Positions 1 to 6,228 of a stretch of DNA of 7,024 nt are shown here, piece by piece. A program made the translations under genes and the position numbers. The DNA is taken from NCBI GenBank assembly GCA_025464795.1, contig JAODNB010000104.1, forward strand, positions 1 to 7,024, given 5' to 3'. The DNA is from Frankiales bacterium. GTDB lineage: Bacteria; Actinomycetota; Actinomycetes; Mycobacteriales; SCTD01. The number at the start of each line of letters is the position of its first letter. Position 1 is the first letter of the stretch. The notes beneath the pieces are model-generated. The model ran no database searches and had not been told where the DNA came from. It was given only the letters and a program-made list of their open reading frames with translations.

Positions 1-931
1 GCGCCGCCAGTGCCTCAGCATCCTCAGCGGTCGGGACCCAGCTTCCCGCAGCGACGTTCTGCCGCACCTGCTCAGCGCTGGTCGCTCCGGCGATGACGCT
101 GGCCACGGTCGGGCGCGCGGCCAGGCCGCTCATGGCAACGTCGAGCAGCGAGTGCCCGCGCTCCTTGCCGAAGGCCTCGAGCGCTTCAAGCTTGTCGAAC
201 GTGCGCTCCGTCAGAGTCGCCTGCATCCCCCAAGCAGCTACCCGGCTACCCGCCGGGACCTCCTCGCCCCGCTTGTACTTGCCGGTGAGAAGCCCTGAGG
301 CCAAGGGGAAGTAGGGCAGCATCCCGATGCCGTACTCCTGCAGGGCAGGCACCAGGTCTCGCTCGACCCCGGTCTTCAGGAGGCTGTACTCGTTCTGGGC
401 GCTGATGAACCGCTCGAACCCGCGGGTACGGGCGACCCACTCCGCGTGAGCGGTCTCGAAGCCGGTGAAGTTCGAGTGCCCGACGTACCTCACCTTACCG
501 GCGCGCACCAGGTCGTCGAGGGCGCTGAGGGTCTCTTCGATCGGCGTGTGCGGGTCCGGACGGTGCAGCTGGTAGAGGTCGATCCAGTCTGTCTGCAGCC
601 GGGAGAGCGACGCCTCGACAGCCCGGATGACGTACCGGCGGGAACCGCGCGCACCCCAGTCGGCGCCGTTGTCGTTGCCGAGCCGCGTGACGTCACTGCC
701 GAACTTCGTCGCCAGCACGACGTCGTCGCGGCGACCCTTGAGCAGGACGCCGAGCCGAGCTTCCGACTGGCCGTAGGAGTCGGCGGTGTCGATGAGGGTG
801 ATGCCCTCGTCGAGAGCTGCGTCGAGGACCTCGCGGCAGCCGGCGTCGTCCAGCTTCATGCCGAAGTTGTTGGTGCCGAGGCCGACGACGGAGACGGTCA
901 GCCCGGAGCGTCCGAGGCGGCGGTAGTCCAT
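1..931 (-). CDS. Aldo/keto reductase (C-terminus cut by window edge)
   Basis: The gene encodes an NAD(P)H-dependent oxidoreductase of the aldo/keto reductase (AKR) superfamily, a cytosolic TIM barrel that reduces aldehydes and ketones. It reads from ATG at 931-929 to the window edge without a stop, giving 310 visible residues, so only a short C-terminal piece is missing. It opens with MDYRRLGRSGLTVSVVGLGT, the usual AKR first strand. The catalytic tetrad is visible: Asp48 and Tyr53 (IDTADSYG), Lys76 (LATKFG) and His123 (LYQLHRPD). Further family marks are GHSNF near residue 152, PLASGLLTGKYKRG near 210, and the cofactor-phosphate motif IAGATSAEQVRQN near 280. The start lies 15 bases after the hemerythrin stop, with a weak AGG about nine bases upstream, so it is probably the third gene of an operon. 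The exact substrate cannot be read from sequence. The resemblance is to general-stress AKRs rather than sugar-specific ones, but that is a weak inference. Confidence 0.93.
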   Translation of the reverse strand, partial: MDYRRLGRSGLTVSVVGLGTNNFGMKLDDAGCREVLDAALDEGITLIDTADSYGQSEARLGVLLKGRRDDVVLATKFGSDVTRLGNDNGADWGARGSRRYVIRAVEASLSRLQTDWIDLYQLHRPDPHTPIEETLSALDDLVRAGKVRYVGHSNFTGFETAHAEWVARTRGFERFISAQNEYSLLKTGVERDLVPALQEYGIGMLPYFPLASGLLTGKYKRGEEVPAGSRVAAWGMQATLTERTFDKLEALEAFGKERGHSLLDVAMSGLAARPTVASVIAGATSAEQVRQNVAAGSWVPTAEDAEALAA

Positions 932-946
932 GCGCCGCAACCTACG

Positions 947-1444
947 TCACGTGTGAGCGGCGACGAACTCCTCGGGGTCCTTGTCGGACTCGTCGAGGTG
1001 CACCGACTGCGTGGCGGTCTTGGCCGCCTCGAAGGCCAGGCCGAGCTCGGAGCGCTTCTGCACCGAGACCTCCTGCCGCAGGTGGGGGAGCACCTCGTCC
1101 TCCTCCTCGCCCATGTGCTCGGTGTTCTCCTTGCGGCAGTCCCCGACGGCGTCCCACCAGTCCTCGGAGCCGACCACCGCACGGGAAGCGCGGGCGATCG
1201 CGTCCCGGATCTTGTTGTGATCGCCGATGGCGTCCTTGGTCTCCTCCGCCGTCGGGTCGGACTCCTTCAGCACGACGGGGTAGAGGACTGCCTCCTCTGC
1301 TGCGGCGTGCACCTCGAGGAAGGCGGCGAGATCTGCCCACACCGCCTGCAGCTTCTCGGTGTCCTTCCGGTCGATCTCGTCCAGCAGGGCGAAGGCCTGC
1401 CGCTGCCGGTGGTGGTCGTTGAGCACGAGGTCCGCGATGTCCAT
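947..1444 (-). CDS. Hemerythrin HHE domain protein
   Basis: This 165-residue soluble protein has the hemerythrin-like HHE cation-binding fold, a four-helix bundle that usually holds a non-haem di-iron centre and handles O2, NO, peroxide or iron. Candidate ligands fit the family pattern: His11 or His12 (NDHHRQR), His46 and Glu50 (VHAAAEE, the HxxxE motif), His76 (GDHNKIRD), and His110 with Glu114 (TEHMGEEEDE, a second HxxxE). Tyr55 follows the first HxxxE in LYP, as is common in this family. The length is normal for single-domain actinobacterial members. The ATG at 1444-1442 is preceded by a good AAGAGG ribosome site. The gene starts 17 bases after the antiporter stop and ends 15 bases before the reductase start, which supports co-transcription. 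The C-terminal 40 residues are charged and carry no recognised motif. Whether it binds iron or oxygen in the cell is inferred from the ligands. Confidence 0.93.
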   Translation of the reverse strand: MDIADLVLNDHHRQRQAFALLDEIDRKDTEKLQAVWADLAAFLEVHAAAEEAVLYPVVLKESDPTAEETKDAIGDHNKIRDAIARASRAVVGSEDWWDAVGDCRKENTEHMGEEEDEVLPHLRQEVSVQKRSELGLAFEAAKTATQSVHLDESDKDPEEFVAAHT

Positions 1445-1450
1445 GCGGGG

Positions 1451-1456
1451 CCTCTT
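1451..1456 (-). promoter_or_regulatory. Ribosome binding site of the hemerythrin gene
   Basis: Reading the minus strand, AAGAGG stands six bases before the ATG at 1444. It lies in the 17-base gap after the antiporter stop and supports that ATG as the start. Confidence 0.7.
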
Positions 1457-1461
1457 ACCCG

Positions 1462-3561
1462 CTATCGCGCGGGAGCAGCCGTCAGCTCGTCGACCAATCG
1501 GAACAGGGACTCTCCCTTGTCCTGCTTGCGCCCACGGACCAGGAGCTGCGCCGGTCCGCCGCCCTCCTTACCGGCGACCGTGAGACCGCTAGCCGGCCCC
1601 GAGGACACGGTCATTCCGATCGACTGGAGCCGCGGGAGCAGCTCCTCAGCCCGCTTGTCGTTCCGCTTGTCCCCGGACACGACGAGCACCAGCGGGGCGT
1701 TGTGGCGCAGCGCGATCCGCAGGGCCTGCTCGATCGCGGCGAGGCCGTCGTCCCCGGGACCGGGGCGGACGCTGACCGGTCCCTCGGTGTAGCCGCCCGT
1801 GGCAAGGATGACCGTGCAGTCCGCCCCTGCGAGCACGGTCGCTGCGGAGGGATCGTCGGGGGACAGGACCAGCACGTCCGCCTCGACCGCCTCCGCCTGG
1901 AGCAGCAGGTCCTGCGCGGGGTCGGCAGAGGCCTGCGACCGCACCTGCGACTGCGCCCCCGCGGCACGCGCCTGCCGTACGAGGGCCTGCAACGCCTCGA
2001 AGCCGGCCGCGATGCCCGACAGCTGAGACAGCAGCCCGGCACCGACCTCGTTGCGCGTCCCCGACTTCTCGAACCGCGTCAGCAGCAGCTCGGACGGCTC
2101 CTCACGACCCAGGAGCGCGACGCCGACCTCGACCAGCGGCTCCGAGCCCTGGGGCTCGACGACGGCGACGACGCGGTAGGCGTCGATGATCCCCAGGGCC
2201 AGGCGCTCGGCCTCGGCGACGTCTCGGGCGAGCATCTTGTCCGGGTAGACCAGGCGCAGCAGCGGCTCGGTCATCACGGTCGTGACGATGGCCATCATCA
2301 CCAGGATCGTGAACAGCTTGGCGTCGAGCACGTGGGCCGTCACACCGACGTTGAGGATGACCAGCTCGGTGAGCCCGCGGGTGTTCATCAGCAGACCCAC
2401 CGCCGCCGCCTTGCGGGCCCGGAACCCCAGGCCACGAGCCGCGAGCGAGGCGCCCACGAACTTCCCGACGATGGCAACGGCGAGGACAGCAGCCAGCTCG
2501 TTGAGGCCGTCGGCGCCCAGCCCTGTCACGTCCACGCCGAAGCCGGTGCTGATGAAGAACACAGGAAGGAACAGCAGCACGCTGACCTGCTCGAGCTTGT
2601 CGAGGATCTCCGAGAGCAGCGCCTGCGAGCCCTCACGGGGCATCACGACGCCGAAGACGAACGCGCCGAAGATGGCGTGGATGCCGATGTGGTCGGTGAT
2701 GTACGCCGACAACAGGAAGCCCACCACGATGACCGCCAGGATGTTCGGCGTGAGCCGCCCCGACCTCTCGAACCAGGGGACGAGCCGTTTCAGCAGCGGC
2801 TTCACGACCAGGAAGAGCACCGCGACGAAGGCCAGCGTCTCGGCCAGGATGATCGGCAGGTCCAGCGAGCCGGTGGAGTTCACGACGGCCAGGACCACCG
2901 CGAGCATGCTCCAGGCGAGGATGTCGTCGACGGCTGCGCACGCGAGGGTGAGGGCGCCGATCTGCGTCCGGTGCATCCCCCGGTCGGTGAGGATGCGCGC
3001 CAGCACCGGGAAGGCCGTGACCGACATCGAGGCCCCGATGAACAAGGCGAACGGCAGCAGCTTCACCGCCTTGCCGTCCACGACTCCGTGCCGGTCGTGC
3101 AGCCAGAGCGCGAGCAGGACGCCGAGTCCGAACGGGAGCGCGACCGACGACAGCGAGATCGCGGCTGCGGCCTTCTCCTTGCCGCGGATGAGCTTCACGT
3201 CGAGCTCGAGGCCGACGATGAACATGAAGATGATGAGCCCGACGTTGGCGACGAGCTTCAAGTAGGGACGGACGTCGGTGGGGAAGACCTCCTTGTCGAG
3301 GTGCCCGGGAAGCTGCCCGAGCAGCGAGGGCCCCAGCGAGATGCCCGCGATGATCTCGCCGATGACCGCGGGCTGCCTCAGCTTGACGAACGCCATGCCC
3401 ACCAGTCGGGCAACGACGACGATGATGGCGATGTCGAGGAACACCTGGGCGATCTGGTCGTCCGTGATGGACGGTGGCTTCTTCAGCACCGGGGCAGCCG
3501 CAGCCAGAACGGTCGAGATCAGCACGCTCCCACCCCCCGATGTCGTGCGAACGATCGCCAC
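1462..3561 (-). CDS. CPA2 cation/proton antiporter, CHX/KHA1-like, with USP-like tail
   Basis: This integral membrane protein of 699 residues should exchange Na+ or K+ for H+. Residues about 36-436 form the Na+/H+ exchanger domain with roughly a dozen hydrophobic helices. Marks of the monovalent cation:proton antiporter-2 family are QPAVIGEIIAGISLGPS (63-79), the ion-site pair Asp212-Asp213 in AAVDDILAW, and NTRGLTELVILNVG (393-406). The last two resemble plant CHX and fungal KHA1 exchangers more than KefB/KefC. Residues about 450-690 are a cytoplasmic region of alternating strands and helices, resembling two degenerate universal-stress-protein units, as in CHX tails; I see no clear ATP-binding motif there. 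No TrkA-N/RCK domain is present. The GTG at 3561 has AGGGGG eight bases upstream. A second in-frame GTG at 3525 also has a G-rich leader and would remove 12 residues, so the start is uncertain. It is the first gene of the apparent operon with the HHE protein and the reductase. Ion specificity cannot be decided here. Confidence 0.93.
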   Translation of the reverse strand: MAIVRTTSGGGSVLISTVLAAAAPVLKKPPSITDDQIAQVFLDIAIIVVVARLVGMAFVKLRQPAVIGEIIAGISLGPSLLGQLPGHLDKEVFPTDVRPYLKLVANVGLIIFMFIVGLELDVKLIRGKEKAAAAISLSSVALPFGLGVLLALWLHDRHGVVDGKAVKLLPFALFIGASMSVTAFPVLARILTDRGMHRTQIGALTLACAAVDDILAWSMLAVVLAVVNSTGSLDLPIILAETLAFVAVLFLVVKPLLKRLVPWFERSGRLTPNILAVIVVGFLLSAYITDHIGIHAIFGAFVFGVVMPREGSQALLSEILDKLEQVSVLLFLPVFFISTGFGVDVTGLGADGLNELAAVLAVAIVGKFVGASLAARGLGFRARKAAAVGLLMNTRGLTELVILNVGVTAHVLDAKLFTILVMMAIVTTVMTEPLLRLVYPDKMLARDVAEAERLALGIIDAYRVVAVVEPQGSEPLVEVGVALLGREEPSELLLTRFEKSGTRNEVGAGLLSQLSGIAAGFEALQALVRQARAAGAQSQVRSQASADPAQDLLLQAEAVEADVLVLSPDDPSAATVLAGADCTVILATGGYTEGPVSVRPGPGDDGLAAIEQALRIALRHNAPLVLVVSGDKRNDKRAEELLPRLQSIGMTVSSGPASGLTVAGKEGGGPAQLLVRGRKQDKGESLFRLVDELTAAPAR

Positions 3562-3582
3562 GACCGTAGCCCCCTACTAGGT

Positions 3583-3601
3583 TGCGGAACATCGTTCTGC
3601 A
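3583..3601. promoter_or_regulatory. 19-base inverted repeat, candidate operator
   Basis: The sequence has the form TGC-n-GAAC-nnn-GTTC-n-GCA: seven of the nine arm pairs on each side of the central base match. It lies about 15 bases before the chosen kinase-like start and 21 bases before the antiporter GTG, so one regulator bound here could control both genes. The GAAC/GTTC arms recall the actinobacterial LexA box, but that box has a four-base spacer and this has three, so I do not assign it to LexA. The cognate regulator is unknown. Confidence 0.5.
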
Positions 3602-3602
3602 C

Positions 3603-3608
3603 GAAAGG
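3603..3608 (+). promoter_or_regulatory. Ribosome binding site deciding the kinase-like start
   Basis: GAAAGG ends eight bases before the GTG at 3617-3619, a normal spacing. The earlier in-frame GTG at 3608-3610 overlaps this site and has no better Shine-Dalgarno of its own, so the later start is preferred. Confidence 0.6.
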
Positions 3609-3616
3609 TGTCCCCC

Positions 3617-4411
3617 GTGGACGGGATCGCGGACTACAGGTTCATCAGATCCCTGGGCGAGGGGGCTCACGGGACCTTCTACCTCGCCACCCCGCCAGCC
3701 AGGCTCGGGCTGACGACCCAGCACGTCGGGGTGAAGGTGCTGACGGGCGCGACGGACGAGGAGACGGTCCGGCGCACCACGCGCGAGCTGCGGGCCTTCG
3801 CATCGGCGCAGTCGCCGTACCTCGTGACCCTGTACGACGCCGGGCAGCAGGACGGTTCCTTCTTCTACGCGATGGAGTACTTCCCGCAGGGGTCGCTCGG
3901 CGCCCCGGCCACCCCCCTGTCGCGCTCTCAGGTGCTGATCGCTGTCGCGCAGGCGGCCCGGGCGGCGCACGCGCTTCACGAGTCAGGCGTGGTGCACCGC
4001 AGCATCAAGCCCGAGAACGTCCTGCTCGGGACCGACAGCGCGAAGCTGTCGGACCTGGGGCTCGCCCAGGCCCTCGCACCGGGGCAGACGGTCACCGGCC
4101 TGGGTCCGATCGGCACCGTCGAGTACCTCGAGCCCCAGATCCTGCTGGGCCAGCGCGGCTCCCGGGCCTCCGACATCTGGTCACTGGGCATCACGCTGCA
4201 CCGCGCTCTGACCGGCCAGGGCGTGTACGGCGAGCTCTCGCAGGCTGACCCTCTCCTTGCTGTGCGGACCGTCCTGTCCCAGAAGCCCGCGCTCTCGCCC
4301 TCGCTCGACCCGCGCGATGCCGCTCTCATCGCGCGCTGCCTGGCCTCTGAAGCGACGGAGCGGCCCGCCACGGCCGAGGACCTGGCCGTCGAGCTCGAGG
4401 CGCTCGCCTAG
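3617..4411 (+). CDS. Ser/Thr kinase-fold protein, probable pseudokinase (HRS for HRD)
   Basis: This soluble protein of 264 residues is little more than a kinase domain, with no membrane helix, signal peptide or sensor domain. ATP-site elements are present: the glycine loop GEGAHG (14-19), Lys40 in VGVKVL, and a helix-C Glu57 in TRELRAF. The catalytic loop is HRSIKPEN (127-134): Lys131 and Asn134 are kept, but the catalytic Asp is replaced by Ser129 (codon AGC at 4001-4003). The metal motif is DLG (146-148) rather than DFG, and the APE motif reads EPQ (172-174). DIWSLG (186-191) of helix F and the late Arg249 are normal. The fold is clear, ATP binding is plausible, and phosphotransfer is probably lost or weak (inference from the missing base). 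The GTG at 3617 is chosen over that at 3608 for ribosome-site spacing. The gene is divergent from the antiporter and ends two bases from the stop of the convergent receptor kinase. A role as adaptor or regulator of that kinase is a guess. Confidence 0.88.
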   Translation: MDGIADYRFIRSLGEGAHGTFYLATPPARLGLTTQHVGVKVLTGATDEETVRRTTRELRAFASAQSPYLVTLYDAGQQDGSFFYAMEYFPQGSLGAPATPLSRSQVLIAVAQAARAAHALHESGVVHRSIKPENVLLGTDSAKLSDLGLAQALAPGQTVTGLGPIGTVEYLEPQILLGQRGSRASDIWSLGITLHRALTGQGVYGELSQADPLLAVRTVLSQKPALSPSLDPRDAALIARCLASEATERPATAEDLAVELEALA

Positions 4412-4413
4412 GC

Positions 4414-6228
4414 CTACTCAGCCCCGCGGCCGGTCAGGCCCCGCTTGCGTGCGATGCGACGCAGTCGCGCGCGACGACCGGCCTTGTACGTCGTGATGCC
4501 GAGGGCGACCCCGGCGGCAGCACCGGCGGCCGCCGCCGGGACGATGCCCTCCAGCTCGAGCGGGCGGCTCCCGGTCAGCCAGGTGAAGACGGCTGCGAGC
4601 GCACCCAGCGCACCACCGGCGACGAGGAGCCCCAGCAAGGACGAGAAGCGCCGCCGACCACGGCGGCGCAGCGGCGCCAGCTGGGACTCGGCGTAGGCGA
4701 GCAGGAACAGGAGCGCGAGGACCGCAGCGATACCCGGGACCGTGGAGTACCAGGCCCGGGAGGTGCGCAGCGGGAAGGTGACGGCGGCGAGCTCGCGGTC
4801 GCCGCGACGGAACGTGGCGATGGCGTCGACCGTGCCGGCGGCGAGGAAGGCGCTCCCGTTCGCGTTGACGTCGACCGAGCCGTCGCGCGCAGGGGTGCCA
4901 GCGGTGGCCTTGACGAGCGGGGCACCGGCGACGTGGAGGTCCAGGGTCATGGAGGTGAAGCCACGCGCAGCAGGCAGCTTGCCCGGTCTGACGGTGAAGT
5001 GCTTGGACAGGTCGACGTCGACCGCGCTCGACGCGTCGTGGCCGTTCACCACGAGCACGCCAGGGCCGGGCGCGGTGAGCTCCGGTGGGCTGAGGGCGAA
5101 GAACGCCAGCAGCCCGAGCAGCGCTGCCGTCAGCACGGCCCAGGGGACCGGCCAGGGCGGGTTGACGAGCACCTGGCGAACCGGTACGACCGCGTCGGCG
5201 TCCGCGTCGATCGCGGCACCGCGCACGTGCACCGAGACCGTAGGACGCAACGGCTGCTGGTCGACCGGCGGCGCCGGCAGTCGAACCGTCGCCGGTGCGC
5301 CCGCGGGGGGTCGCACGCCCTGGGTGCTGGCCACGATCGGCCCGCCACCGAGTACGGGCACCTCGGTGCTCGCGAACCAGCCCTGACCGAAGGAGGCGGT
5401 GGCCGCCTCACCGATCGCGACCCCGAAGTCCTCGGCCGTCGCATACCTCTCGTCCGGCTTGCGGGACAGGGCGCGCATCACGACCTCGGCCAGCGGGGCA
5501 GGGGCGGCAGGCGCCACGGTCCGCAGCGGCACCGGCTCCTCGTACACGTGCCGGTACACGATCGCGAGTCCGCCGCCCTCCTCGGAGAACGGCAGCTTCC
5601 CGGACAGCAGCTCGTAGAGCATCACGCCCGCGGCGTAGACGTCCGCTGCTGGCCCGAGATCGCCTCCCTGCGCCTGCTCGGGGGCGATGTAGGCGGGCGT
5701 GCCGAGGATCTCGCCGGCGTTCGTCGCGAGCGCGTCGTTGTCACCGAGGACCTTGGCGATGCCGAAGTCCGCGACCTTCAGCTGTCCGTCCGAGGTGAGG
5801 AGCAGGTTCTCGGGCTTGACGTCGCGGTGCAGGATGCCGTGCTGGTGGGCGTAGTGCAGACCCGCGCACGCCACCATGACGACGGCGCAGGCCGACGACG
5901 GGGTGTAGCCGAGGCCGTTGAAGCGCCCCCAGACCGTCCCGCCGGGCAACGACTCCATGACGAGCACGCAGACACCGTCGACCTCGACGTAGTCGTAGAG
6001 GGGGACGATGTGCGGGTGGTCGAGGCTCGCCAGCACCCGGGCCTCGGCGAGGAAGCGCGAACGCACCCCGGGGTCGCTCGCGAGCTTCGGGGGAAGCTCC
6101 TTGATGGCCACCTTGCGGCCCAGCTGCTTGTGCACCCCGGCGAGGACGACGCCGTAGCCACCGCGCCCGAGCTCAGCCCCGATCTCGTACCCGGGCAGGA
6201 TCCCGGCGAGCTTCTGCGCGTCGGTCAC
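4414..6228 (-). CDS. Transmembrane receptor Ser/Thr protein kinase, non-PASTA
   Basis: This is a complete PknB-type (Hanks) kinase of 604 residues. Residues about 14-275 are the cytoplasmic kinase domain with every key motif: glycine loop GRGGYG (21-26), Lys43 in VAIK, Glu62 in helix C, HRDVKPEN (134-141) with Asp136, DFG (154-156), GTPAYIAPE (176-184). Thr169 in the activation loop, seven residues before the GT, is a plausible autophosphorylation site. A Pro/Ala-rich linker (about 285-355) leads to a membrane helix (361-379), an outside beta-rich region (380-495), a second helix (497-513), a basic loop RRRGRRR (521-527), two more helices (about 529-550 and 560-580) and a basic tail. The charges fit the positive-inside rule. 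There are no PASTA repeats, and I do not recognise the outside domain. The GTG start at 6228 overlaps the upstream TGA as GTGA, so translational coupling to the membrane protein is likely. The open frame runs on to 6504, but that part lies inside the upstream gene. Confidence 0.93.
   Translation of the reverse strand: MTDAQKLAGILPGYEIGAELGRGGYGVVLAGVHKQLGRKVAIKELPPKLASDPGVRSRFLAEARVLASLDHPHIVPLYDYVEVDGVCVLVMESLPGGTVWGRFNGLGYTPSSACAVVMVACAGLHYAHQHGILHRDVKPENLLLTSDGQLKVADFGIAKVLGDNDALATNAGEILGTPAYIAPEQAQGGDLGPAADVYAAGVMLYELLSGKLPFSEEGGGLAIVYRHVYEEPVPLRTVAPAAPAPLAEVVMRALSRKPDERYATAEDFGVAIGEAATASFGQGWFASTEVPVLGGGPIVASTQGVRPPAGAPATVRLPAPPVDQQPLRPTVSVHVRGAAIDADADAVVPVRQVLVNPPWPVPWAVLTAALLGLLAFFALSPPELTAPGPGVLVVNGHDASSAVDVDLSKHFTVRPGKLPAARGFTSMTLDLHVAGAPLVKATAGTPARDGSVDVNANGSAFLAAGTVDAIATFRRGDRELAAVTFPLRTSRAWYSTVPGIAAVLALLFLLAYAESQLAPLRRRGRRRFSSLLGLLVAGGALGALAAVFTWLTGSRPLELEGIVPAAAAGAAAGVALGITTYKAGRRARLRRIARKRGLTGRGAE

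Larger units (their letters stand above)
3562..3616. promoter_or_regulatory. Divergent intergenic region, presumed promoters both ways
   Basis: These 55 bases separate the starts of the antiporter (leftward) and the kinase-like gene (rightward), so both promoters must lie here or within the first codons of the opposite gene. On the plus strand TAGGTT at 3578-3583 fits the loose actinobacterial -10 pattern TAnnnT, but there is no convincing -35 box. On the minus strand I see no good -10. The assignment of promoters rests on gene layout, not on strong motifs. Confidence 0.5.

Noticed and set aside
446..1792. Plus-strand open frame of 448 codons
   Set aside because: It lies antisense to the reductase, hemerythrin and antiporter genes, all of which have clear family motifs. 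Its own product shows none.
3583..3601. LexA/SOS box
   Set aside because: The actinobacterial box needs GAAC-N4-GTTC; here the spacer is three bases and the flanking bases differ. It is kept only as an operator of unknown regulator.
2633..3979. Minus-strand open frame of 448 codons crossing the divergent spacer
   Set aside because: It is a shifted frame of the antiporter that continues antisense through the kinase-like gene. The product is Arg/Gly/His-rich and has no motif.
1702..4248. Plus-strand open frame of 848 codons
   Set aside because: It runs antisense across the antiporter and out of frame through the kinase-like gene. Its product is a low-complexity Arg/Asp/His/Gln-rich string without any fold, typical of GC-rich antisense frames.
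4421..4445. Terminator hairpin at the convergent gene ends
   Set aside because: GGCC repeats can form a short stem, but it lies within the kinase coding end, is mismatched when extended, and has no T-run on either strand.
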